From the NCBI RefSeq assembly GCF_963855985.1, contig NC_087092.1:17546001-17610000 (forward strand): a stretch of 64,000 nt of DNA. Direction: 5' to 3'. Position 1 is the stretch's first letter, and each line of letters starts with the position of its first letter. This document shows positions 36,130-47,075 of this stretch, piece after piece. Made by a program: the position numbers and the translations under genes. The DNA comes from Ostrinia nubilalis. Its lineage: Eukaryota; Arthropoda; Insecta; Lepidoptera; Crambidae. The notes below the pieces were generated by a model. That model saw nothing but the letters and a program-made list of their open reading frames with translations. It ran no database searches and was not told the origin of the DNA.

Positions 36130-36430
36130 CAGTGTGTCCGGGTATGTAGTGATCAAACTTAAAGGGTGTGATCTATGGACAATTTTATCGATGAAAATAC
36201 TTCAAATCTGGGGCTTGATATAAAATATTTGCTTATTAGTGTTAATATGCCCACGCTCTGTCACTTGTTTTTGAAGGAAGAGGTGAATACTAAAAATTAA
36301 AAACTTAAATCCTTGAATTGCGAATTTGCGAGAAACGGCTCAAGCCCCAGATTTGAAGTATACATATTTTCATTGATAAATTGTCTTTATACGCCCTTAA
36401 AGTTTGATCACTACATGCCCGGACACACTG
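36130..36430. mobile_element. 301-bp TIR element, Tc1/mariner-like target
   Basis: Ends CAGTGTGTCCGGG and CCGGACACACTG, with arms of about 90 bp that match apart from an 8-bp gap and scattered changes; both contain CTTCAAATCTGGGGCTTGA or its inverse. A TG/TA pair then TA lies outside each end, consistent with a TA duplication. The middle (36220-36335) has no coding capacity. A non-autonomous element; the superfamily is inferred only from target and end sequence. Confidence 0.75.
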
Positions 36431-37169
36431 TATAATAACATCACATAGGGACCCCGACACAGAAAACAATTAAAAAGGCAAATGTAGAGATTTTGATTGT
36501 CGATTATCTTTTGGATATGTGGACGGATGTACCTTATTATGTATATTATATTCTATATGACATTCCTGGCTATCTGATAACTTATTGGAACCGATCTCCA
36601 ATTAATTATGTAAAGCATTGCATACAAATGTGAGGTACATCAGTATGACATCTGATAAGTGTTGAAAAGAACAGCCGACGATCGCACAGCCACGTGCTTT
36701 GGGATCAAGGCCTGAATTTTGTTTTAAAGGGCATGAAAGATAAAGAAAGATGATGATGAATCAAACGAGCAGAGGGACTTGACTTATGATGCCTAAGTAC
36801 CGGTGGAAAGTTGACTGACGAACTGGCAATAGACTTGTATCCAAATTAATTAGAAGAAAGTAGAGTTCGAAAGCTTAAGATCAAGAAATAACACCTTTAT
36901 AATTAAAACCTAAGATTAAATTGTATTGGTATAAATTACCCACTAATTATTAATGATTCTATTTAATCACCAACTTCCACTTATATTTCAAACAGCTACT
37001 TAGCAAGTTCCTGTTGTCAACAAGAGAACGTTTCCTAGCGCTTAGATTATTTGTTTGATTGACAGTTAAAAATATATGTGTCCGATATTTTTTTATATTA
37101 AAATTGCCTATTCTCCATCAAAGGACAAGCCAAAATCGCACAGCCTCAGCCGTGTACAGTCGCACTCAG

Positions 37170-37255
37170 CACCGTTTGATAAATATAAATAGTCGCAATT
37201 ACAGATGATTAATCCGCGGCGTCGCATCAAAGGCCGCGATTAATCGCGCGACCGA
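37170..37255 (+). promoter_or_regulatory. GATTAAT-rich module, copy 1 of 2
   Basis: TTGATAAATATAAATAGTCG, CAATTACA, GATTAATCCGCGG, then CCGCGATTAATCGCGCG. GATTA and TAAT cores are bound by homeodomain proteins, including K50 types (TAATCC). The same words in the same order recur 747 bp downstream. Function is inference. Confidence 0.4.
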
Positions 37256-37916
37256 AGATAGCTGGCGTCGTGGCACCTACATCGGCAGTGTATAGTGTAG
37301 TAAACATGTTATTATGCATTTGGAGTGGTCTGTGATCTAGTTAGACTGATCTAAAGGTTTGAATCTTTAGTAAAAGATACTAACCTGTCTAGAGATAATA
37401 ATATTGTGTTTTCAATTCAAAATTCAATTATCATGTAGTACCTACATTGGATGTTAAATTGTAGTATTGTACTTTCAATTGACTGTTATTTGCAAAAGGC
37501 GTGTATTAAACTGAATTTATGCTGCGGAAAACATGAGAAAACATAATTATGTTCTATGAATATACGAATACTCGAGCAATTTATCAAAATACCGGCAAAT
37601 AAAATCATAAAAAAATAGTGACTAGCTGCTAAAATGACATGAAAAATATTGAAAAGTATTTGACTAAACTTACTAATTTATTACATAACAAATACGCTAA
37701 CTTTCACTTAATTCATCAAGTTCCAATCGCCTTCAAAGTTGAAATACCTGGGTACAGATGAAATTATTATTGCAACAAAAATCTTTAAACAGTGAAAAAA
37801 CATGTCGCACTTAATTTAAAAAACCGAATAAGACCTCAACCCTAATCACTGCCTAAACACGTCACGTCTCGGATCTCCACGCATTACGAAGTATTTATTG
37901 ATTCCGACCAACGACA

Positions 37917-38030
37917 AGCCGCTTGATAAATACAAATAGGTGCAATTACAAGTGATTAACTCGCGGCGGTCGCGAAAGTCTGCGATTAAACGCGCGCGCG
38001 ATTAATCGCGATCGATCGCGACCTTTCACT
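37917..38030 (+). promoter_or_regulatory. GATTAAT-rich module, copy 2 of 2
   Basis: TTGATAAATACAAATAGGTG, CAATTACA, GTGATTAACTCGCGG, GCGATTAAACGCG, then GCGATTAATCGCG and the perfect 16-bp palindrome TCGCGATCGATCGCGA (38006-38021). Similar to 37170-37255 but extended by an extra GATTAA unit. Confidence 0.4.
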
Positions 38031-40476
38031 TATCTCGATGACTGTACTTGAGAGGACTCTGGAAAATGTTCTTGTTAACGTGTTTAAAATTAAGAAATTA
38101 TTTGGTAAACTGGAAAATATTTAGGTTTCAATAGTTGAATATCAATCTATTTATTGTCATTGATATTTTGCATGAAATTGCATGACGATAAATGAATTAT
38201 ATTGGATGGATGTGTGTGTGTGTGTGGATGGTAATAATGCATTTTAATGCAATTAGGTAATACCTAATTAAGTAATTTGAATTTAAGTATTTTTAAAATC
38301 CAAGACTATTTAACTATTGAAAATAATGGATTCTTCCTCTCCAATCTTCCAATTGACTGTTTTACAATCGGTGAGACTTGCGCCCACGACCTTGTGCTTA
38401 TGAATAATACTCTTTATTAATTTCGTATTTATCTTTCTTAACATTTTCACACCAAATGGACCTCATTACTATTGAGTAAAGTGTCGATAACTGAAATACT
38501 TAATAAATCTTTCAGATATAGTAAAGTGACTGTTAACACTTGAACCAGTTATTCTGTAATTTGGAAGAAGGTTAATTTTAATTAAATGTGTTTTGCTCCT
38601 CCCCACAATCATAATCGACTCAGCATTTTCGAAAGACACTAAACTTTGATATTACAAACAGTTATTCTGCATTTACAAGATAATAAAAAAATGCTGAATA
38701 ATAAAAGATGGTCATTTAATCTGGAGCAAGCTTCATCGACGTAACTAACATCTTAAAAAGTAATTTGAAATTAAATTGTCGTTTTCACCAAATTGGAATT
38801 CAAGTATTACTACCGCATTCACCTTGATTGTGTAAGAAAGAAATAAAATTTCGTACTTCGAGGGGCACATAAAGCCTTTCGTTTGAATAGCCTTTGAAAC
38901 TACGCTGCCATACGGTCATAACGCAAATTATTTCACATGAATTAAAAAGAAGAGAGTTTTAGGAGACTTTTAAACAAAATAATGAAAAGTCAGAATAACC
39001 TTTCTTCTTTTTTGATGATGTTGGCAATACACGTCGAGGTCGACTTGATTTGTGCCATTTTCAAGTATTTAAGTGATTCGAGTTAGAAAATGAGATCAAG
39101 TAATGATATAATGAAGGATGATAGATGATACCCCTTCCCACCCTTTGAGTCTCAGTAAAGTTGTTGTGCTTTACTGAGACCTCCTATGGACAACTTGAGA
39201 GAACCAGAAGAATCACGATGCACTGTTTTGCTTCACTTGCCCACACCCATGCACGTTCACGAACACTCAATGGTTAATAATCCACCATTATTACACATTA
39301 ATAGTCGCCCACACACGAATTTGAGGAAATAAAACAAAACCGTTAACATGACGCTTCAGATTCCCGCCAAGAAGCCAGAATAACCTTTCTCATTGTTTCA
39401 AAATGTAAATTGTCTGCAAAAAGGTTTCATACTGATAAAAACAAACTACATTCCATTTTTAAAAACACCCAATTTCAAACTTAAGAAAATAGGACGATTA
39501 AAAATCTATGTGACACTGGCTGGTTACACAAGAAAAAACAATTGAAGATTCGAATAACGAATTTATTTGAACATCTCTACAACTTTACAATATGCCAGCG
39601 TTTATTAACCTTCCAATAACAAAGCACAGATAACTAAATGTACTTTCCTTCTTTCAAAAACTTTTTCGACGTTGAAAGTGAGAAAACGTCGCAAACTCCC
39701 GTCATTCCATAACGTATCTGGCTTCTCATTCCATCGCTAATAAACTATCCGAAGATACCCCGACGTTTTATAGCCCCGAGATAGGGGTGTCTGACCACAA
39801 TCGAATGCGCATCGATTCAAGTATTTTATGTTTATTTTTATCGATATTTATTTGCACTACTGTTTTCATACTTCATGCATGGACGCCGACTATACACATA
39901 CCTACAATCTACATAATATGACAAATATTTTCCTAGACGACGGATGATGTTGATTTTAGAGGCGTATTTTTTTTCCAAGAAGTTCAGTCAATAGTATTTA
40001 TGTATGAAAATATATTTTGTTTTGCATGAAAATCTATACGACTATGCAAATTCTCTCACAGATCCTTCAGGTTCACCTACGATTTAAATGTACCTATTAG
40101 GTTTTCAATGTCTGATTTTCAATATCGAATTAGCTGTCTGTGGAATCACTGGTCATATTTGTCTATTTTTATCGACCACCCAACATCCCTAGCCCTGACA
40201 TATTTGTGATGGTCTAGAGATGGGATTCATAGATTTATAGATTCCAAGCCATTTCTTCCTACTTTGGACGCGGTCATTCTTGTGCCTTTTTGTTTTGTTG
40301 TTATGATTTATTTTACTGTTATATCCTTCGGGATGTATTTTATTGCGTCCACAATGTATTATAGCCTTTGTTGGATCCGTGTGATTTCGATTTGGAGCCG
40401 TTTTGAGTCTATTGTTGATTTGATGGCGTATATCATTGGTTGGGCAACTTAGTGGCGTTTAAAATGTACTCGTATT

Positions 40477-40515
40477 TTAACCGACTTCAACAAAGGAGGT
40501 TCTCAATTCGGTTGT
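40477..40515. repeat. Fragment of a common lepidopteran repeat
   Basis: AACCGACTTCAACAAAGGAG, then GTTCTCAATTCGG. I recall this word order as frequent in lepidopteran non-coding DNA; only about 40 bp are present. Confidence 0.4.
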
Positions 40516-41109
40516 TCATGACAGAGCTTGGGTTGGGTTAAGCTTATAGAATTAAAGCTTTCGGCTTAATTCAAAGAATTTGGTTTATGACTTGGTAGGC
40601 GTAAGGCTTCCTAAATATGGTAGACAGGGAAAGCACTAAGCTACTGTTTTAGCTTCAAAAATAAGGTTTTTTACATTTCTGAATGAATGACATAATTTGA
40701 AATAAAGATTGAGCGACATAATATGTCTGACTCATCATGGAAAATGAACCACTAGGAAAAATTTCACAAATTTTAAAACCTTTACGTCTTTTAGTTATCT
40801 TTCAGCTGTTGTTTGTAGACATCTGAGAGTTCCCACAACGCGTTAAAAATACCTTTTAAACTAATTCCAATTCATTCCCCAATCTTAAGGGCGCGTCACA
40901 CGAGCCTAAACATTATCCAATTTATTGCACCTCTCTAAATACACGCCAAATGATATTACCCCCTATTCCCTCCCACATAGAGTTCAGAGATTAATCCAAA
41001 CACGAAAAATTGTGTTTGCCAAGATCATTAGATACAGTCACGAAGAAAACAGGTGACATAAAACAATCAAATGCAGTAGACTCTCTTCAGGATTTTTCAA
41101 ATATACTAG
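40516..41109. other. Intergenic DNA
   Basis: No gene or recognised repeat. Confidence 0.4.
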
Positions 41110-41285
41110 ATAATCAAAGTCAAAAATATCTGTATTTATTTAGACTCATCAAATTAGTTCTTACAAATCGTCAGATGCTATTAAGGAGCCTTTGCATGAC
41201 TCATTATTTGCCCTACCAGCGCTTTGATACAAAGTTACAAACATTTGGCGAGTGCTGAGAAGAAGCACCGCAGCAAACTCAGTCA
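41110..41285 (+). repeat. Dispersed repeat family D1, diverged
   Basis: CAAAGTCAAAAATATCTGTA at the start, GTGCTGAGAAGAAGCACCGC and AAACTCAGTCACC at the end. Middle sequence is diverged from other D1 copies. The 82-codon frame covering it is a by-product. Confidence 0.6.
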
Positions 41286-42002
41286 CCACTATCTGCCGGT
41301 AAAGAGACGGTTAACGGGTACTTGTAAGAAAGGGTTAAGACACGATTAAGTGTAAAAACGAATTTTGGAATTTCGCAAATCTATCCACTTCAAAAATATG
41401 TCAATTTTCCGACACTACCTACATAACATTGGTTGGTTCAACCTACCTCTATGTTATAGGCAAGGGAAAACAAAAAATATTTAAATGTGAAAAGTCCATA
41501 ACTATCTATACTGAAAATCATTTACCTACCACGCATAGAAGCGGGGCGGGGATAGCTCAATTCAAGTATTTCGTAAATATTTTACTACTTTTTCTAAACA
41601 GAGGTCACTGAAACTATTTCTATTGCGCAGGTAGGCTCGGCCGTTTTACATAAAAAACGTTGACTTATGGCAAATGGTGGATTCGCTTGGCTGCGCTTAA
41701 TTCCGCGGGCTCATATTAATATTATTTATGTAACGCACGACTCAGTAAAATACGCTTCTTATTTGTCCCTTGAAATCCTTGTAGGCGAACGAGTCACTCG
41801 TCAAGGCATTTTTATAGTGGACCCGTATCTGTGGGATGGAATCGATATGAAAGTAGAGTTATAATTAGATATTTCTATATTGATTTACTCGTAAAAGCTC
41901 CATTTAAGCACGTCGCCTTATCTATATGAAAATTCATATTCACGAATTACATCATGAGATTCGCAAGATTTTCGGTAAAATTCATAAAATTAATTTAGTT
42001 TT
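41286..42002. other. Intergenic DNA
   Basis: No gene or recognised repeat; two short frames without family resemblance. Confidence 0.4.
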
Positions 42003-42135
42003 TACAAGTAGGCTTATAAAAAACCACTTTTACAAGTCCCAGTGTTAACCCTACCACTGCTTTGGGACAATAAATGGGCAAGTGCTGAGAAAATGCAGCC
42101 CAAGAACTCAGTTACTATTTGTCAGCCTCTTTTTC
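42003..42135 (+). repeat. Dispersed repeat family D1
   Basis: ACAAGTAGGCTTATAAAAAA, then GTTAACCCTACCACTGCTTT, GGGACAATAAATGGGCAAGT and CTCAGTTACTATTTGTCAGC. The best-preserved copy in the window. Confidence 0.7.
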
Positions 42136-42353
42136 AAGATTTTTTTTCTTTAATTTTACTTAATATCAGAGCAGCGATTAAATTTGGCCTTAGAAGTGGC
42201 ATTCAAAACTTTGAATAGGATAATGTCGTACTGCAAATGTTTATTTCAACTCATCAAAGGTCAATGCAGTGATCAACACACTCGCTCTACATCAATTCGC
42301 CTCGAAAACGCCACTTTAAAACGTCCTCACCAAATCTAGACAAATCGCCTTAA

Positions 42354-43412
42354 CCCTTTCGGACCCGCGCTTTTAAACTAGAAAGAAATTTGTAATTTTG
42401 AAAATGAATTTTAGGTAATTTGGGGCCGCAGATTACGAATCTGCTATAATTTTCCAGATTTTCCGCCGCCATCTTGGAAAATTCATATACCAACAATTGT
42501 ATCAAACTGGGCCCTTCACTTCCCACGTACAATTGTGAGGGTCAAAATTGTAATGGTTTTGGAAATTTTATCAATGGCATGTATTCCGAAAAACGTATTT
42601 ATAACCCGTAAGGAATAATGAGGTTTCAATTTTATACCAGTATTTGCCATTTAATATTGATTTGTGGGCAAAACCATCTGTTCCATGAGCTCAACAGTAA
42701 ATATAGCGCTCGAAATATTCCTATGGAGTTTTAATATCTCCTGGATCATGAACAGCATCTCCTGGAAGATGTTGACGATTGAAGGGCTTCGTTTGCTATG
42801 CCGCTTGCATACTCAGAGGTATGTATCGTCATGAATGTCTGAGCCTTCATCAGAAGAAGAGGAGTAGTTCATCTGAAGTAGCCGAAACTAGCTTTTGTCG
42901 TTGTCATCGCTCTCATCCCCAGATGCATTGAGCATCTCTGCGATAGTAGCGTCGTTTAAAATCGGAAACATGGTGCGGAAACCATGGAAAATTAATAATT
43001 ATGAGAAACTTAAAATACGCATAAGGTATTGTAGGGCCCACGTCGATACAATTGTGTCAGTAAAGTTCGTTAAGCCTTTACGCCAAAGTCTTTGCTTACA
43101 AGTAGTCACTGTTATCACAAAAAGATGCTATTTTTATCTATTTGTCTAATTTATAACTTGTATATTACTACAATTACAAAATAAAATCATAGTAGGTACT
43201 TTCTTTCGCCAAGTCGGGGAGCGCAATCAGTCATGAACTGTACAGGTTGTAACCTGCTCACCAACCGCGCTTCGGACAAAATTTGCACTCGAGGTGAAAG
43301 AACACATCCCGCACAATCGTACGATACTCAGCCCATCCACTTCCGATGTAAAACTAATGAGATAATCTCGATTTTGTAACCCGCACAATTGTATTGGAGC
43401 GGTCCGAAAGGG
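42354..43412. mobile_element. Decayed piggyBac-type transposon
   Basis: The 1,059-bp element lies between TTAA at 42350-42353 and TTAA at 43413-43416, the strict target of piggyBac. Terminal repeats CCCTTTCGGACC and GGTCCGAAAGGG are 12 bp, the usual length for the superfamily, and begin with CCC as piggyBac ends do. Near-end words of the type CCCGCACAATNGTA recur at 43307 and 43381, with a related inverse near 42523. A remnant of the transposase start lies on the minus strand at 42888-42971. The element is too short for the roughly 600-residue enzyme, so it could move only with help and is probably dead. Confidence 0.85.
42888..42971 (-). pseudogene. N-terminal remnant of a piggyBac-like transposase
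   Basis: A 27-codon minus-strand frame starts at ATG 42969-42971 and reads MFPILNDATIAEMLNASGDE followed by SDDNDKS, then TAG. An acidic, DE/SD-rich N-terminus is common in piggyBac transposases. Beyond the stop, in another phase (about 42800-42870), a second acidic stretch SSSDEGSDIHDDTY can be read, consistent with decay of one ancestral frame. No DDD catalytic core or zinc-binding C-terminus is present. The call rests on position inside the TTAA-flanked element and acidic composition, so it is tentative. Confidence 0.5.
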
Positions 43413-43416
43413 TTAA

Positions 43417-44349
43417 CCTATCTACGTCAACTGCTATGAAAAACGGTCGATTTGATACGTACCGACACGCCGCGACAGCTGCGACTAAAAATACGCGTTC
43501 GCGCGATTCCGCGTTTTTCACCGTCCGAGCGCGCATCAGTTACTGTCCGCGCGCGTTACGCTGTGACAGATGTTTACGCCTCTGACAACAGCACCAAACT
43601 AACATTTACCGTCATCAACACCTTTATTACTGCACACATAGAGATGCTTTCCAATTTTCAGTCTACAAAACAAGTTGGTGTTTCTACGACTTGTAGTTGT
43701 CAAAGTAGTAATGACAGCTCGGAGCGCATCTGTCTTAACCCTTTGCGACTGCAGTGATTGGACGCGTGAAATAAATTCTTATTAGAAACGGTAAATAGAT
43801 GTTCTTGTTCAAAGTGACGGATCAGGACGCGCTGTCTATTCTCTTTGTGGGACGGTATTTTGATATTTTAAAGTATAATGTCTGTGCGATTGTAGACAAT
43901 AATGGGCGACGTTTAAACTCATTAAACATAGAAAATAAATAAATAAATGATAAAAGGTACTGTTTCTTTTTTACTTTTCTTTTTTTTTGCTCAAAAATTT
44001 ACGTCATAATGCCCCAATCAAGCAATTACTAAGAATAAAATTGCGACATAAACTAACTTTGGTCTTTTCCCGAAATCACATTTGTACACAAATATAGATG
44101 TAAGCAGTACATTAATCTACAAACACACGTACTTGTAATTATATTAAACCAAGAGCATGTTATTGAAAATCGCGAGGATAAGTTATTTCAGCCCGACGTT
44201 TCCTTTCAGAGCGCTTCAATTAGACAGAAACAAAGGAATGCTAATAAGTTCGCCGATATCTATCTCAATGACGAACTTAGGTTCGGATCACACTACAAGA
44301 GAGAAATTAGAAGTAATTTTAGGTAGTTTAGGAACTATTTTGATTATTT
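43417..44349. other. Intergenic; CpG-rich patch at 43440-43570
   Basis: The patch opens three short overlapping frames on both strands, none convincing. A (AATA)n run is at 43933-43950. No gene recognised. Confidence 0.4.
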
Positions 44350-44355
44350 ACTGCT

Positions 44356-44465
44356 CTGGTGAAGGTCGCGGGAGGTGCCTGGATGCGGGCGGCGCAGGAC
44401 AGGTCTTTGTGGAAGTCCTTGGGGGAGGCCTTTGTCCAGCAGTGGACGTCATTCGGCTGAAACGA
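44356..44465 (+). mobile_element. RTE-B 3' end, 110 bp
   Basis: Begins CTGGTGAAGGTCGCGGGAGG and runs to CATTCGGCTGAAACGA. ACTGCT at 44350-44355 and 44466-44471 is a 6-bp target duplication. Confidence 0.82.
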
Positions 44466-44801
44466 ACTGCTGAGAAGGCCTACCCATTTTAGATTAGAAA
44501 GGATATCCTTTACGATTTTAAGCTTCCAAATACATAGCTGTTGAGTGTATTTCGCTATAGTTTGTTTGTGACTCCAAACTGCCAGTGTCATTAGTTAAAT
44601 GATGTAAAGGTATGCACCCCACTAGAACTGAATTCGTAATAATTGTACCTGGATTACAACTGTCAGGTATCTTTCGCTAACAATCTTCGGGTGAAGAGGC
44701 GGGATGAAATTATTATGTGTGCTGGAAATCATTACACAGGTGTTCTCCATATGGAGACCTAGGCCTTAAAGTTGTCAAATTGTACACATGTGGATGTGAG
44801 C

Positions 44802-45252
44802 CAGCGTTGCCAGACGTCCCGATTTTGGCGGGACGTCCCGATTTTTAAATAAAATTTATATGTCCCGCGCGGGACAGGCTCGGTCCCGCTTTTCGGAGAG
44901 AGACATTCACTTCACCAGACTATTGTTTGAAACGCCATATTATTCTAAAGAATAATTTTTTTTATTTCGATTTTGGTTTATTTTTACTTTTTTTATGCTA
45001 AAGACGAATTTAACGATAGAGTAAATGTGATTTAAAATATTATTTTTTTGTTAAAATACATTTTCTATGGCTACTTTTGCTATCTATTGTCACGTAAACG
45101 TAATTTTAAGTCAAATAAAAAGATAAATATTTGAAAACCTTTGATTGTATACGTTTTTTTACTATGTCCCGCTTTTGACGGAAGAATCCCGCTATTTTCA
45201 CTCAAAAAGTACCAAAGTCCCGACTTGGCGAAAAAAAAAACTGGCAACGCTG
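44802..45252. mobile_element. Non-autonomous hAT-type element, 451 bp
   Basis: Ends CAGCGTTGCCAG and CTGGCAACGCTG are perfect 12-bp inverted repeats of the CAGNG type used by hAT elements. ATGTGAGC occurs directly on both sides (44794-44801 and 45253-45260), a perfect 8-bp duplication, the hAT standard. Subterminal GTCCCG/CGGGAC words (such as GGGACGTCCCG) repeat near both ends, which could be transposase binding sites. The AT-rich middle codes for nothing recognisable. The intact duplication suggests a fairly recent insertion. Confidence 0.92.
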
Positions 45253-45275
45253 ATGTGAGCGTACTTCGACTCTTA

Positions 45276-45421
45276 TGCCCGTATTCACAAACATTACTGT
45301 GAGGTCTCACAGTGCGCGTGGACGCACAGGGTGACTCACGAACCAATCACAGAGCTCTATTCAACGCTGTGCGTTCAATTTGCTGCTTCACTTAAGCAAG
45401 CATCGTTTGTGAATACGAGCG
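45276..45421 (-). mobile_element. Harbinger-type MITE, family H1, copy 5
   Basis: Flanked by TTA on both sides (45273-45275 and 45422-45424). Ends TGCCCGTATTCACAAAC and GTTTGTGAATACGAGCG; the interior is in the same orientation as copies 2 and 3. Only 15 bp separate it from the hAT target duplication. Confidence 0.87.
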
Positions 45422-45507
45422 TTACAACCATAGAAAGGGTACCGAACTAAGGCTGCGCTTATAAGGGGAATGTTTGCCCCAGATTTAAAGCCTCTTTGTG
45501 TGTCTAA

Positions 45508-45623
45508 TGCCCGTTTTCACCATCAATCCCTAATTTTTAAGTGACCACTATGAAAACAAAATTCCTGTTATGTGTTACCATAGGGGTCACTTAAAAATTA
45601 GGGATTGATGGTGAAAACGGGCA
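45508..45623. mobile_element. Harbinger-type MITE, family H2, copy 2
   Basis: Starts TGCCCGTTTTCACCATCAAT and ends with the perfect inverse, with arms of about 40 bp. Flanks TAA (45505-45507) and TCA (45624-45626) differ by one base from a TWA duplication. Confidence 0.82.
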
Positions 45624-46154
45624 TCAGTCCCAGACTATAGTAGTGTGATCGTAGCTTAATCGATCAGTGATTAATTTCGCGATTTATGACTTGGAAAGCA
45701 ATCGTAATTATAAAAGAGCAGTCAAGCGAAATCTCTTTAAATGAGTTTTAATAATTAAATTCCGCATAATTACTCTCATTGGGGATGACAGATGTATGGT
45801 AAAGAAAGGCCTGATTAATTTACATTTATACTAATATTATTATAGAAATTATTATTTAAATCTCTACATTTCTACTCTTTGAGACGTTATTGGCCCAATT
45901 ATACATTTTACTCATGTACCCATTTTCATTTGTCAGAGGCAGTTCAAACAAACATTTTAAGTGTCGAAACATTGCTAATAATAAAAATGATATTTTATGA
46001 GCATGTGTAACTGGACCTTAATGTTTGGTGAAGTTATGTTCTACGCATACTTTATATGACATTTATTAGGGCGGGAAAAGTGCTAATGGAAAATATTTAC
46101 TTGTGCAATCAATAAATGCAGAATACACTTCTACATCTATCTATATTTACTAAT
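45624..46154. other. Intergenic AT-rich DNA
   Basis: No gene or recognised repeat. Confidence 0.4.
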
Positions 46155-46383
46155 ATACTTACTATATTATAAATGCGAAAGTAAGTCTGTCTGTCTGTCT
46201 GTCTCGCTTTCACGCCTAAACCACTGAACCGATTTTGATGAAATTTGGTATAGAGATAATTTGAGTCCCGAGAAAGGACATATGATAGTTTTTATCCCGT
46301 TTTTTGAAACAGGGACGCGCGCGATAAAGTTTTTCTGTGACAGACAAAATTCCACGCGGGCGAAGCCGCGGGCGGAAAGCTAG
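46155..46383 (+). mobile_element. Helitron, subfamily with (GTCT)n start
   Basis: ATTATAAATGCGAAAGTAAG, a (GTCT)n run, CTAAACCACTGAACCGATTT, GGGACGCGCGCGATAAAG, then CGGGCGAAGCCGCGGGCGG and terminal CTAG (46380-46383) followed by T. A close relative is at 58971-59197. No coding capacity. The 5' boundary is approximate. Confidence 0.78.
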
Positions 46384-46935
46384 TTATGTATAAATGTAAG
46401 TAAATATATTGAAAAACTTAGCAATTAAATAGCAATAAAATCTATTCGCGACAAATCGGTTTACCGTAACCCGCAGCGAGTACGGACTTAATGACAAAAA
46501 ATAATCATAAACGTCGCCTCATTCAGCTCGTTTAGTTTCGCATAATAAAATACGTTTATTGTTCATTAAATTACAAAACAATTACCGTTATGAAATACCT
46601 CGGTATCAAACGCATCGGGTTTAATGGCGCCGGTTATATACAAGTCGCGAGGAGTGCAGTTAATCCTTAAACGGTCATAAAAAGGCTATATTTAGCAACA
46701 GATATAAGCCCACGGCTGGGCAAAGGCGATGTGTAATATAAAAAACATTTTAAGGAAAATAAATTTCATTCTGCTTTACTAATTTATTTTTTTGCAAATA
46801 CTTTTCTGTATGGAAAACGCCATTTAAAACGTATAGGAAAAAAAAACAGAGTTTGGAACGCCTCTATGCCAAACTATGATATTTAAATCTATGAGCTCTG
46901 TCTGGGAATCGAACCCACGCCGAGATAAAGGCAAT
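46384..46935. other. Intergenic; possible minus-strand SINE scrap
   Basis: At 46902-46918 the plus strand reads GGGAATCGAACCCACG, the complement of a polymerase III B-box-like GTTCGATTCCC. It may be a SINE remnant; the A-box is not clear. Confidence 0.3.
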
Positions 46936-46941
46936 AATTGA

Positions 46942-47069
46942 ATCATCATCATCATAATTTCAGCCACAGGACGTCAACTGCTGAACATAGGCCTCCCCCA
47001 ATGATTTCCACATCGCGCGGTTGGTAGCGGCCTGCATTCAGCGCCTTCCTGCTACCTTTATGATCGTCG
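46942..47069 (-). mobile_element. RTE-A 3' end
   Basis: (TCA)n, AATTTCAGCCACAGGACGTC, then the RTE-A 3' coding complement to GCTACCTTTATGA. AATTGA at 46936-46941 and 47070-47075 is a possible 6-bp target duplication. Confidence 0.82.
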
Positions 47070-47075
47070 AATTGA

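Larger units (their letters stand above)
36433..40476. other. Gene-free stretch
   Basis: AT-rich except the paired modules at 37170-37255 and 37917-38030. A short (TG)n run is at 38211-38224. No coding gene recognised; a 62-codon hydrophobic frame at 40264-40452 has no supporting features. Confidence 0.45.

Noticed and set aside
40264..40452. A small membrane-protein gene (hydrophobic 62-codon frame)
   Set aside because: T-rich DNA naturally gives hydrophobic translations; no start context, splice or homology signal supports it.
43737..43757. TTAACCCTTTGCGACTG as a second piggyBac end
   Set aside because: It has the TTAACCC form, but no matching inverted end with TTAA was found in the window.
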